From: Thalassospira sp.
GTDB taxonomy: Bacteria > Pseudomonadota > Alphaproteobacteria > Rhodospirillales > Thalassospiraceae
Direction of reading: 5' to 3'
Length of the DNA stretch: 64,000 nucleotides
Assembly: GCF_030690045.1 (NCBI RefSeq)
Contig: NZ_JAUYHK010000016.1
Location: forward strand, 558,001-622,000
Numbering within the stretch: the first letter of the stretch is position 1; each line of letters begins with the position of its first letter. Below are positions 17,966 to 25,357 of this stretch, one piece after another. The notes beneath the pieces were generated by a model, which was not told the origin of the DNA, ran no database searches, and saw only the letters and a program-made list of their open reading frames with translations. The position numbers and the translations under genes were made by a program.

Positions 17966-18655
17966 TTAAATCGGGGCGGTGGTCCTTGTGGTCCTGAAGG
18001 CACCCAGACGTACGCTGTAATGCACCATAAAGGCGGTGGCGATAATCGGTGCGATCAGATTGACCAGCGGTATTGTCATTAAAAATGTAATTGCAATGCC
18101 GCCCATCCACAATTTCGTCTGATGGCTTTTGCGCAGGGCGGTCATGGTGCGGGCATCATAGCGTCTGGCGGCGACCAGTTCAAAATATTCACGCGACAGC
18201 AGATAACCGTTCATGGCGTAAAAGGCGATGATATAGATCGGCCCGGTGATCAGCAATGGCAGCAACAGAATATTCAGCGCCAAAGCCGTCAGGGCAAATT
18301 TCACACCGTTAAAAATGGCTTCCGACAGCGGTTGTGGCCTGATGTCGGGCAGACCGGGATAATATTTGTCTTCGACGGCATCTGCAATGCGTTCCAGCAA
18401 CAGACTGCTGATCAGAAGGGTTGCGGCGGGAAACAGCAACAATACCAACAGGCCAAGTCCAAATCCCAGCACCCAGTCAATCGTGGTTTCAAGCCAGCCG
18501 CCATCGGTGAAAAAATCAACGGATGACACAAAAAATCCGATGCCAAACCACAATGCGACAATGGTGGCAATCGCCCCGCCCACCCCGATCAGAAGGACGG
18601 AACGAAACCGCGGGTCGGAAAACTGGCTGAAGGATTTCAGGAAATCGTTGATCAT
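17966..18655 (-). CDS. EI24/CysZ-like membrane protein
   Basis: A 229-residue membrane protein of the EI24 domain family, to which the sulfate permease CysZ belongs. About four to six hydrophobic segments are visible. SLLLERIADAVEDKYYPGLPD near residue 95 is the conserved amphipathic region, followed by LLITGPIYIIAFYAMNGYLLSREYFELVAARR, typical of alphaproteobacterial EI24 proteins. Sulfate transport is possible but not shown. The start at MINDFLKSFSQF was chosen because EI24 proteins begin this way. A structured RNA candidate with a terminator lies 130-250 bases upstream on the same strand. Confidence 0.85.
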   Translation of the reverse strand: MINDFLKSFSQFSDPRFRSVLLIGVGGAIATIVALWFGIGFFVSSVDFFTDGGWLETTIDWVLGFGLGLLVLLLFPAATLLISSLLLERIADAVEDKYYPGLPDIRPQPLSEAIFNGVKFALTALALNILLLPLLITGPIYIIAFYAMNGYLLSREYFELVAARRYDARTMTALRKSHQTKLWMGGIAITFLMTIPLVNLIAPIIATAFMVHYSVRLGAFRTTRTTAPI

Positions 18656-18778
18656 CGTGTCTGGACTGTTCCGGTCTTTTGCGCGGGCCTGTGATGGTAG
18701 ACGATGAAACTTAACAGGCCGTGAAGTCATGGGGCAGAGCAGATGAATTTGACGCAGAAAGACAGGAAAGCAAGGCAG

Positions 18779-18912
18779 AAAAAAGGCGTCCGGCCAGGGG
18801 GGTAACCGGACGCCAGCGCTCCGATGAGATGGAGCGTGAGGGACGGTAGGGGAAACCGTGCCTCACACCAAGCCCCTCAATTGAGAGAGGAGCTTTGTGA
18901 CAGATTTTTATA
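18779..18912 (-). ncRNA. Candidate structured small RNA with own terminator
   Basis: On the minus strand, between the lolA terminator and the CysZ-like gene, four hairpins follow in series. A 9-bp stem lies at 18895-18870. A long stem at 18866-18836 has GTGAGG and ACGGT arms split by one C-C mismatch. A 6-bp stem lies at 18836-18817. A 9-bp GC-rich terminator stem at 18814-18785 is followed by six T residues. TATAAA at 18912-18907 is a plausible -10, giving an RNA of roughly 120 bases. The first loop is pyrimidine-rich (CTCCTCTCTC), as in many alphaproteobacterial base-pairing sRNAs. A leader/attenuator of the CysZ-like gene is the alternative. I recognise no known family. Confidence 0.6.
18785..18814 (-). 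terminator. Rho-independent terminator of the small-RNA candidate
   Basis: GGCGTCCGG paired with CCGGACGCC around a 12-base loop, followed on the minus strand by six T residues (18784-18779). It ends whatever is transcribed between lolA and the CysZ-like gene; no protein gene lies in that interval. Confidence 0.85.
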
Positions 18913-19005
18913 TGGGAAGGATGATCCCGTTTCGCCAGAACAAAAGGACGCATGGCGGCTATTTATTTGGCGCATGGCGGTAAAATAATAGTGATCACGC
19001 CCAAC

Positions 19006-19037
19006 AAAAAAGCCAACAAATTGAATCTGTTGGCTTT
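19006..19037 (-). terminator. Rho-independent terminator of lolA
   Basis: A 10-bp stem, AAAGCCAACA with TGTTGGCTTT, with a 9-base loop. On the minus strand it ends in six T residues, 24 bases after the lolA stop codon. It separates lolA from the downstream small-RNA candidate. Confidence 0.88.
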
Positions 19038-19060
19038 CCGGTTTCGACCATCACATCGGG

Positions 19061-19750
19061 CTATTGCCAGATACGTTTAAACTTAAACAGCTCCGGGTCC
19101 AGCGAGATGCCCTGTACCGTGTCAAACAAAGTTACGGTCGTTTCAACACCGGCGGCATCGGCAACAATCCACTGACGTAATTGCATCGGATTATCCTGGA
19201 AAACCAGGGTAACGGTACCTGCACCAGGGTCCTTGCGCCGCACCAGTGTAACACGCGTGGTTCCGGCGGCACGACGCAGGTCAATAACCCGGACATCGCG
19301 CGACAGCGATACCTGATCGGCAAGGATCACCCCGGCGGGGGTTTCATCAATGCTGAAATAGGTCGGCGCATTGATTTCCTTGTCAAAATAAATCAAATCA
19401 TGCCCGGTCGAAACCAGCAGGATCTGGGCGGGCGGGTTATATTCAAACCGCATTTTTCCCGGACGCTCCATGAAAAGCTGCCCGTCAGCCGCCCCGCCAT
19501 CCGATGAAATCTGGACAAAATCGGCCTTAAGCGTGGTGATATTGTTCAGATAGGTTTCGATACGTTCGATGATTTCAGGGTCAAACCGTGCCACATCGTC
19601 GGCTTGTTGTTGTGTCTGGGCCTGTGCAGGCAGCGAAAGCCCGGTTAAGGCAACAACAGGGACCACGGCAATGCCGAGTGCGACCAGCGATGTCAGTGCC
19701 GATTTATGAAAATATCTGCCAAAACTGGCGAAGCCTGAAACAAAACCCAT
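19061..19750 (-). CDS. lolA: Outer-membrane lipoprotein carrier protein LolA-like
   Basis: LolA ferries lipoproteins through the periplasm from LolCDE to the outer membrane. The 229-residue protein has a long signal peptide ending near residue 44 (LSLPAQAQTQ). The LolA fold follows: RIETYLNNITTLKADFVQIS, then GQLFMERPGKMRFEYNPPAQILLVSTGHDLIYFDKE, a hallmark of alphaproteobacterial LolA. The C terminus, DPELFKFKRIWQ, is also typical. Length is standard once the signal is removed. It is followed by a strong terminator, so it is likely transcribed alone. Confidence 0.92.
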   Translation of the reverse strand: MGFVSGFASFGRYFHKSALTSLVALGIAVVPVVALTGLSLPAQAQTQQQADDVARFDPEIIERIETYLNNITTLKADFVQISSDGGAADGQLFMERPGKMRFEYNPPAQILLVSTGHDLIYFDKEINAPTYFSIDETPAGVILADQVSLSRDVRVIDLRRAAGTTRVTLVRRKDPGAGTVTLVFQDNPMQLRQWIVADAAGVETTVTLFDTVQGISLDPELFKFKRIWQ

Positions 19751-19942
19751 CTGGTTGCCTGTCTGTCACGATTACGTCAAAGGAATAGCGGTTGCAGAAA
19801 GCCGGTGGTAAAGAATCTGCAACCCACATATCGCATCATTTGGCGCGCAAGACCAGATGGGTCAAGCTGTGCCCGAAAATGATCACAATTGGCCGGATTT
19901 CGCCCCAATCAAACCGGGCGCGGCAAAAGGAGAAACTTGCAG

Positions 19943-20887
19943 ATGACCCGCACCGTCGCCCTTCAGATGGACCCGATCGCCCATATTGATATCAAAGGGG
20001 ATTCAACCTTTGTCATGGGGCTTGAAGCCCGGCGGCGCGGTTACAGCCTGTATCATTATCATCCCGATGACATGTTTTACGAAGGCGGGCGCATTTGGGC
20101 CGAAGTCCGTCCGCTTGAGCTGCGGTATGAACAGGGCAACCATTTTGAACTGGGCGAGTCGCGCATTATTGATCTGGCGCGCGATACCGATGTCATCTTG
20201 TTGCGGCAAGACCCGCCCTTTGACATGAACTACATCACCAGCACCCATTTGCTCGAATCGGTGCATCCGGAAACATTTGTCGTCAATCATCCCGGCGAAG
20301 TGCGCAATGCCCCGGAAAAGCTGTTTGTCACCCGCTTCCCCGATCTGATGCCACCGACCCTGATCACCCGGTCGGTTGCACGGGTGCGCGAATTTCGTGA
20401 AAAGCACCGCGATATCATTGTCAAACCGCTGTTTGGTAATGGCGGGGCCGGGGTGTTTCATATCAAACCCGATGATGAAAACCTCAATTCCCTGCTGGAA
20501 CTGTTTTTCAAGGGATCGCGCGAATCCCTGATGGTGCAAGCCTATCTGCCAGAGGTTCGCAAGGGCGACAAACGCATCATTCTGGTTGATGGTGAACCGG
20601 TGGGCGCGATCAACCGCGTTCCGGCGGCCGGTGAAGCCCGGTCCAACATGCATGTGGGGGGCGTGGCCGAAAAATCGATGCTGACCGCCCGCGAAATCGA
20701 AATTTGCGAACGCATCGGGCCGGAACTGAAAAAACGCGATCTGATTTTTGTCGGGATTGATGTGATTGGCGACTATATGACCGAAATCAACGTCACCTCG
20801 CCGACCGGCCTTCAGGAAATCAACCGCTTTGACGGCAGCAAGCTGGAATCCCTGATCTGGGATGCCATCGAAACCCGGTTGCCGTAA
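19943..20887 (+). CDS. gshB: Glutathione synthetase
   Basis: Joins gamma-glutamylcysteine and glycine to make glutathione, using ATP. The 314-residue protein has the N-terminal prokaryotic GSH-S domain ([25 protein letters not shown], residues 4-28) and the ATP-grasp domain with [16 protein letters not shown] near residue 150. [27 protein letters not shown] near the C terminus has the metal-binding residues. ATG 19943 is preceded by AAAAGGAGAAAC; the frame is open further upstream without such a site. The next small gene starts 31 bases downstream. Confidence 0.97.
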   Translation: MTRTVALQMDPIAHIDIKGDSTFVMGLEARRRGYSLYHYHPDDMFYEGGRIWAEVRPLELRYEQGNHFELGESRIIDLARDTDVILLRQDPPFDMNYITSTHLLESVHPETFVVNHPGEVRNAPEKLFVTRFPDLMPPTLITRSVARVREFREKHRDIIVKPLFGNGGAGVFHIKPDDENLNSLLELFFKGSRESLMVQAYLPEVRKGDKRIILVDGEPVGAINRVPAAGEARSNMHVGGVAEKSMLTAREIEICERIGPELKKRDLIFVGIDVIGDYMTEINVTSPTGLQEINRFDGSKLESLIWDAIETRLP

Positions 20888-20918
20888 CAAGCCGCCCGAA
20901 TTCCCAAAGGAGACCGGC

Positions 20919-21272
20919 ATGATACGTGCGATTAATCTTGCGTTGTTTCTGGCGCTGTTTGTCGGAGGCGTTGGCGGAGCTTTCTGGTTTGAAAGCCATA
21001 CGGCGCGTCTTGAGCATGCCATGGCGCGAATTGATGCGCTGGTTCTTGAAAAACGCCAGATTGAGTCGGAACTGGCGGCTGCAATGTCGGAAAACAGTGA
21101 TTTACGCCGTCAATTGTCGCGTTACGAAGACGGTGCGCGACGGTTGTTGCAACATAGCCGGAATCCGGATCAGGTCGATGGGGATGCGTCACCATCAGAT
21201 GAGGAACCCCGGGTCATCCAGCCAATCCCGCAACCGCTGCCCGCTGCACCCCCTGCGCCGGATGTTCCGTAA
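20919..21272 (+). CDS. Small membrane-anchored coiled-coil protein
   Basis: A 117-residue protein of unknown function. An N-terminal helix (LALFLALFVGGVGGAFWF, residues 7-24) probably anchors it. Residues 27-70 form a predicted coiled coil (RLEHAMARIDALVLEKRQIESELAAAMSE), and the tail is proline-rich (PIPQPLPAAPPAP). The start is preceded by AAAGGAGA at good spacing. It sits between gshB and a multi-pass membrane protein gene that begins 2 bases after its stop, so the two probably form a unit in the envelope. Confidence 0.75.
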   Translation: MIRAINLALFLALFVGGVGGAFWFESHTARLEHAMARIDALVLEKRQIESELAAAMSENSDLRRQLSRYEDGARRLLQHSRNPDQVDGDASPSDEEPRVIQPIPQPLPAAPPAPDVP

Positions 21273-21274
21273 AT

Positions 21275-22039
21275 ATGACGTGGTTGCAAAAAATGCGGCC
21301 TTATTTATGGGCTTTGGCGGTGGTGATCCTGTGTACTGTGCTTGTACATGTCGGGCGTTGGCAACAGTTTGATGCCCGGATGTCGGCGGTAACATTTCTG
21401 GCCGGGCTTGGTTTGATATGGCTGATTTGTGGCTGGCAGGTATATGTGCTGTGGCGCGATTTGCGCCGGGTGGTGATGATGGCGGTTCTGCGCGATGGCT
21501 TGATCCGCAATCTGCTGTTTGGCCGGATATGGATGGTGGTGTGCGCCAGTGTCATCGGGGCGATTCTGGCGGTGCAAACGGTGGTGTTTCTGGCCCTCAA
21601 TATCGGGTTTTTGCCGGTGCTGCTGATCGATGTGTTTCTGTATGGATGGTTGTTGCGCAGCTTTGCCCCGCTGGCGCAGCACAGCCTGAGCGATGCGGCC
21701 AGTGCGCCGGGATTGCGACTGTTTGCCTCGGTGGTGAATTATCTGGCGTTGTTTGTGGCTTATGCCGCATGGTTTTTATGGCGGGTCGATCCAACCCTTG
21801 AACCGGGATCATTCGTGGCCTTTGAACGGGCGGCGACATTTGATCATGGCTTTCAGCCGTTTGAAGTGGTTGCGCGATTTAGTTACGCAACCGATCTGAT
21901 GCTGCAAAGCTTTACCAATTTGGGGGATATCTGGGGGTTGTTGCTGACCATTACCGTGATATTTTCAGCATCCCTTGCGCCGTTTATCGCGGTAACATTG
22001 ATCTACCGGCACTGGCTGGGCGGGGTGACACTGCGGTAA
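21275..22039 (+). CDS. Multi-pass membrane protein of unknown function
   Basis: A 254-residue hydrophobic protein with about six predicted membrane helices (for example LWALAVVILCTVLVHVG near residue 11 and LAGLGLIWLICGWQVYVLW near residue 42). The hydrophilic patches between them carry little charge. I do not recognise a family. It begins 2 bases after the coiled-coil protein gene on the same strand, implying joint expression after gshB. Confidence 0.75.
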   Translation: MTWLQKMRPYLWALAVVILCTVLVHVGRWQQFDARMSAVTFLAGLGLIWLICGWQVYVLWRDLRRVVMMAVLRDGLIRNLLFGRIWMVVCASVIGAILAVQTVVFLALNIGFLPVLLIDVFLYGWLLRSFAPLAQHSLSDAASAPGLRLFASVVNYLALFVAYAAWFLWRVDPTLEPGSFVAFERAATFDHGFQPFEVVARFSYATDLMLQSFTNLGDIWGLLLTITVIFSASLAPFIAVTLIYRHWLGGVTLR

Positions 22040-22102
22040 TGTTTGCAAACGCCTGCCCTCAACCTATAACGGTACTGACCGTTTTTACGAAACAGAGAGA
22101 CC

Positions 22103-22330
22103 ATGACCGAGATTTCAAAATCGATGCGTGAACGCGCCTGGGCCCGTGCCCGCAAGATCAAGGATCAGGACCCCGATGAGGTCCGCATCCACAAGCCCAG
22201 CGGCATCACGATGAAAAAGACCAGTTTTGGCAAGTTTCGCGATTTTGGCTGGACCGTGGTCGATGGCGAAGCCGTGCCGTGTCGCAAGGAATTTTTGCCG
22301 CCGCGCGATGGGGAAATCGCACCATCATAA
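22103..22330 (+). CDS. Small basic protein of unknown function
   Basis: A 75-residue, highly charged soluble protein (SMRERAWARARKIKDQDPDEVR near the start; GKFRDFGWTVVDGEAVPC later). AGAGAGACC lies just upstream of the ATG. The codon use is like its neighbours, which supports a real gene, but no domain is recognised. It is followed by a strong inverted repeat and then a gene on the opposite strand. Confidence 0.65.
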   Translation: MTEISKSMRERAWARARKIKDQDPDEVRIHKPSGITMKKTSFGKFRDFGWTVVDGEAVPCRKEFLPPRDGEIAPS

Positions 22331-22332
22331 CA

Positions 22333-22365
22333 GGGAAGGCCGTTGTGTATTTCAGCGGCCTTCCC
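22333..22365. repeat. Perfect 10-bp inverted repeat between convergent genes
   Basis: GGGAAGGCCG (22333-22342) and CGGCCTTCCC (22356-22365) with a 13-base loop. It sits between two convergent genes, where a bidirectional terminator is expected, but no U-tract follows on either strand. It could act as an mRNA-end hairpin. Confidence 0.55.
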
Positions 22366-22381
22366 AACAATGTTACACAAA

Positions 22382-22744
22382 TCAGCTACAGGTTGCACTG
22401 CATGTGGCATTCTGGAATTGATCGCAGATTTGCCTGATCCGTGTGCGCAAATTATCCTTCCCCTTCGCCGCAGCATCCTCGCAGGCTTTGATCGCATTAC
22501 CGTCGTTGAGATCACCGTTGCCGTCGATAAGATCGTAGGTACTGCCTTTGTTTTTGTTGCGGGAATACCCCAGGTAACGGTTTTCACAATGAAGATGCGG
22601 ATAAGTCGAGGGGCCGTTCACTCCCTCATTGGTGAGAAATTGAATATTGTTGCAATATTCAGCTTTGAATCCCTTGGCCTGTGCCACGGTTGAGGCGGCA
22701 AGCAGCCCGACGGTGATGGTAATGATTGGAAAGATCATTTTCAT
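22382..22744 (-). CDS. Small secreted cysteine-containing protein
   Basis: A 120-residue protein with a clean signal peptide (MIFPIITITVGLLAASTVAQAKG, cleavage near residue 24) and six cysteines in the mature part (including YCNNIQ, HCENRY, CEDAAAK, CDQFQ and the C-terminal CSATCS). This is consistent with a disulfide-bonded periplasmic or extracellular protein. AAGGGAGAC precedes the start. I recognise no family. The region GNGDLNDGN resembles a calcium-loop-like turn, but that is a loose impression only. It lies at the left edge of a somewhat AT-richer accessory stretch. Confidence 0.7.
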   Translation of the reverse strand: MKMIFPIITITVGLLAASTVAQAKGFKAEYCNNIQFLTNEGVNGPSTYPHLHCENRYLGYSRNKNKGSTYDLIDGNGDLNDGNAIKACEDAAAKGKDNLRTRIRQICDQFQNATCSATCS

Positions 22745-22882
22745 GATAGTCTCCCTTGAATTGTAAAAGACCATCAAACCGGATTTTTCAGCCACAATTT
22801 CACAAAGGCTGGACAAAAACGTCCTATTATAGGCCTGTCTCGGGAAATCCGGTTCGACAGTCTGCCGGTTGCCCTGACAGGA

Positions 22883-23221
22883 TCAGGACGCTGCTTCAAA
22901 GCGGCCAGGACCGGAATAGACATAGGCCTTGCCCGGGGCGACGAGGAATTCCTCATCGTGATTGTTGTTGGCATGAACCTTGAAAAAGACACCCGATGCT
23001 GCAACCGTCCCGTAGGAACCGGGGGCAATCGTGGTCTTCTGTGCCGGAACCCAGTTGACCAGATCGCTGTAGTTATAGACATGGAATGTCACGGGCTTGT
23101 TGGAATTGTTGAAAATCACAGCGCCTTTGACGGCGGCGCCTGCGATCAGTTTGCCGATATCCTTGCTGGCAAGTTCGTGGAACTTGTTCAGGTCGATGGT
23201 ACCTTCGATTTCAACACCCAT
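22883..23221 (-). CDS. Small beta-rich protein of unknown function
   Basis: A 112-residue protein without signal peptide. The N terminus (TIDLNKFHELASKDIGKLI) looks like a short amphipathic helix. The remainder is predicted as alternating strands (GAVIFNNSNKPVTFHVYNYSD, TIAPGSYGTVAASGVFFKV, FLVAPGKAYVYSG). An amphipathic helix followed by a small beta-sandwich recalls actinoporin-type or other small membrane- or glycan-binding proteins, but this is only a shape impression, not an assignment. GGAGAGA precedes the start. No neighbour explains its role; the flanking genes are a secreted protein and a possible DNA-binding protein. Confidence 0.65.
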   Translation of the reverse strand: MGVEIEGTIDLNKFHELASKDIGKLIAGAAVKGAVIFNNSNKPVTFHVYNYSDLVNWVPAQKTTIAPGSYGTVAASGVFFKVHANNNHDEEFLVAPGKAYVYSGPGRFEAAS

Positions 23222-23363
23222 TTTATCTCTCCATTGGCATATATGGTGTGTTTTGGCCGTAAAGATGACCATGAAACGCAGGACTTGTTTCACATCAAAA
23301 CGAGCATAAATGCGCGTTTTTAATGATAAAAAGTCGATGCAATTCAATTTTTAGTATGGATGA

Positions 23364-23777
23364 TTGAAGGATGTCGTTGGCCGAAATCGCCCGAAAAATA
23401 AGGGCCATTTATGGAAGACATTTTCCATAAAGGATTATGACGGTGTGGAGAGGCGTGGCTCCAAAAGGTTTGCCGAACAAATCTCGCAGGCATTGCGGGC
23501 GGAATTTGGCGGCAATCCCAGCTCGGTCAAAACCGTTGCGCGTCTGGTGAATGCCAATGAACGTGCTGTCAAAAACTGGTTTGATGCTGTCAACGGACCA
23601 AACGGGGAATTCCTGATCCGCCTCTGCCGCCATTCCGATCAGGTGCTTGAAACTGTCCTTTTGCTGTCAGGGCGGACAGAACTGGTCAAAATTCGCAATA
23701 TCCTTTGTGCAAAGGAAAAATTGCGGCAGATATTGGCACTTCTTGAGGAAATCGAATCGGCAAATCCGGATAGCTGA
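23364..23777 (+). CDS. Putative DNA-binding protein
   Basis: A protein of up to 137 residues. The central part, ISQALRAEFGGNPSSVKTVARLVNANERAVKNWFDAVNGPNGEF, has the rhythm of a helix-turn-helix followed by the NWF-type motif seen in phage- and element-borne small regulators. The C-terminal half is helical (LCAKEKLRQILALLEEIES). The start is uncertain: TTG 23364 has no ribosome site, while GTG 23445 has AAAGG upstream and would give 110 residues. It is divergent from the beta-rich protein gene. Function is not established. Confidence 0.6.
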   Translation: MKDVVGRNRPKNKGHLWKTFSIKDYDGVERRGSKRFAEQISQALRAEFGGNPSSVKTVARLVNANERAVKNWFDAVNGPNGEFLIRLCRHSDQVLETVLLLSGRTELVKIRNILCAKEKLRQILALLEEIESANPDS

Positions 23778-23796
23778 TACAGAAGCGTGGAATTTG

Positions 23797-24282
23797 TCAG
23801 GATGGTTTGGCGCGATTGTCGTTTGACAGGGTGATCAGGTCCGAAAGCAGTCGCGCAGGATCGGATTGTGCGACCAGACTTTCAAGGTCCCCCTGGGTTT
23901 TCTCCCAGACAGGAAAAACCTTTGCCAGCAACGCCATGCCCGCATCGGTCAGGGTCAGCAGCCTTCCGCGTTTATCCTTCGGGTCGGGTTCGATTGTCAC
24001 CAACCCGCGCCGTTTCAGTGGTTTGAGATTGGCAGTCAGGGTGGTGCGATCCATCGCCAGAAGATCGGCAACGTCGCGCATATGCGGGGAGTGCGGCCGG
24101 TTTAGCGACATCAGCAACGAAAATTGCCCGCTGGTCAGATCAAAGGGCCGAAAAGCATCGTCAAAACGACGTGCAACACTGCGTGCCGCCCGACGCACAT
24201 GCAGACACAGGCAGGAATCGCGAACCAGAAGTGTGGTCGCAAACGGAATAGAATCGTTCTGGTTGAAATCTTTTTTTGACAT
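23797..24282 (-). CDS. MarR family transcriptional regulator
   Basis: A 161-residue winged-helix regulator. The MarR domain runs from about residue 30: FDLTSGQFSLLMSLNRP, then DVADLLAMDRTTLTANLKPLKRRGLVTIE as the recognition helix, then the wing PDPKDKRGRLLTLTDAGMALL. MarR proteins are usually repressors that leave DNA on binding a small ligand. It is transcribed divergently from the NTF2-like gene, and a perfect 12-bp palindrome lies between them. The probable targets are therefore itself and the NTF2-like/VOC pair. Confidence 0.9.
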   Translation of the reverse strand: MSKKDFNQNDSIPFATTLLVRDSCLCLHVRRAARSVARRFDDAFRPFDLTSGQFSLLMSLNRPHSPHMRDVADLLAMDRTTLTANLKPLKRRGLVTIEPDPKDKRGRLLTLTDAGMALLAKVFPVWEKTQGDLESLVAQSDPARLLSDLITLSNDNRAKPS

Positions 24283-24293
24283 GCTTTAATTAT

Positions 24294-24305
24294 GTTGATA
24301 TCAAC
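24294..24305. promoter_or_regulatory. Candidate MarR operator
   Basis: GTTGATATCAAC is a perfect 12-bp palindrome, set in A/T-rich flanks with partial further symmetry (AATTAT and TTATT), 12 bases upstream of the MarR start codon and about 77 bases upstream of the NTF2-like gene. Size and symmetry suit a MarR dimer. The link is inferred from position only. Confidence 0.6.
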
Positions 24306-24381
24306 TTATTATGTCAAGAACGCAAAAATGCGCATCCATGCTGAAACCCCCAAAGACAGCGGGCAAAACAGGGAGGATCCC

Positions 24382-24819
24382 ATGTCCAAAACCGATCATT
24401 CTGTTGCTGAAATCCGTGCGACCTTGCAAAACTGGGCCGAAGCGGCCCGTATTTTTAATATTCCGGTCCTTCTGGACCATTACACCGACGATATCCGTGC
24501 ATTTGACGCAGTGATCCAGACCCAGTTTATCGGCAAAAAAGCCTATGGCGATCACTGGCAAGCCTGTTCACAATTTTGCACTGGTCCGCTGGTGTTCGAG
24601 ATCAGCGATCCGAAAATCGAGGCCAGCGACAATGTGGGTTTTTGCCATTGCTTGCTGCGCTGTGGCGGAACCGATGCCAATGGCGTTGAAAAAACCTCGT
24701 GGATGCGGATGACAAGCTGCCTGCTTAAAGAGGGCGGGCGCTGGCGCATCGTGCATGAACATTTCTCGCTGCCATTTGATATGGAAAGCGGCAAGGCGTT
24801 GTTTGATCTGGAACCGTGA
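24382..24819 (+). CDS. NTF2-like / SnoaL-type protein
   Basis: A 145-residue soluble protein with the cone-shaped NTF2/DUF4440 pattern: IRATLQNWAEAARIFNIPVLLDHYTDDIRAF at the N terminus, then GKKAYGDHWQACSQF, and the terminal strand GGRWRIVHEHFSLPFD. Members include ketosteroid isomerase-like and polyketide cyclase-like enzymes and many of unknown role. AGGGAGGATCCC precedes the ATG. It is followed after 27 bases by a VOC protein gene, and both probably answer to the divergent MarR regulator. Confidence 0.82.
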   Translation: MSKTDHSVAEIRATLQNWAEAARIFNIPVLLDHYTDDIRAFDAVIQTQFIGKKAYGDHWQACSQFCTGPLVFEISDPKIEASDNVGFCHCLLRCGGTDANGVEKTSWMRMTSCLLKEGGRWRIVHEHFSLPFDMESGKALFDLEP

Positions 24820-24846
24820 AAACGGCCCTTTCCAAAGGAAAAACCG

Positions 24847-25272
24847 ATGAAAATGATCCCCTATTTGAATTTCGATGGTAACTGCCGTGCGGCGATGGAA
24901 TTTTATCAATCTGTCCTGGGGGGCGAATTGACCACCATGCCGTTTGGCGATACGCCGATGGCGGGCGACATGCCCGGCTTCAACGATAAAATCGCCCATG
25001 CCCGCCTGATGGGCGATGGCTGGACGATTATGGCGTCCGACTGCCCGCCGGATTATTTCGTCAAAATGCAGGGCCTGTGTGTGTCACTGCATTTCCCTGA
25101 TGCCGCAACCGGCAAAAAGATGTTCGATGCCCTGTCCAAAGACGGCACCATCACCATGCCGTTCGAGGAAACCTTTTGGTCGCCCGGCTATGGCCTGTTT
25201 ACCGACAGCTTTGGCACGCCGTGGATGATCAATACTGAAATGGCCCCGCAAGAAGGTGCAGGTTGTGCCTGA
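24847..25272 (+). CDS. VOC family protein (PhnB/YjdN-like)
   Basis: A 141-residue vicinal-oxygen-chelate fold protein of the PhnB/YjdN group: MIPYLNFDGNCRAAMEFYQSVLGGELTTMPFGDTP at the start, IMASDCPP in the middle, and ETFWSPGYGLFTDSFGTPWMIN at the end, all typical of the group. PhnB-type proteins have no firmly known reaction. AAAGGAAAAACC precedes the start. It is likely cotranscribed with the NTF2-like gene. Confidence 0.88.
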   Translation: MKMIPYLNFDGNCRAAMEFYQSVLGGELTTMPFGDTPMAGDMPGFNDKIAHARLMGDGWTIMASDCPPDYFVKMQGLCVSLHFPDAATGKKMFDALSKDGTITMPFEETFWSPGYGLFTDSFGTPWMINTEMAPQEGAGCA

Positions 25273-25357
25273 TATCATGCCATTAAAGCACTTGTTGCCT
25301 TGATCCCCGTTTCCCGTCAAAGTTGGGAAAATTGGGACGACGGGGATCGGCAATCAC

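Noticed and set aside
18711-18953. 80-residue minus-strand frame covering the small-RNA candidate
   Set aside because: The DNA is explained by paired stems and a terminator inside the frame; the translation has no coding character.
20003-21022. 339-codon minus-strand frame antisense to gshB
   Set aside because: Fully covered by gshB, whose motifs are clear; the translation is histidine- and glutamine-rich, as expected of a shadow.
22333-22365. Rho-independent terminator between convergent genes
   Set aside because: The 10-bp inverted repeat lacks a T-run on either strand, so it is listed only as a repeat.
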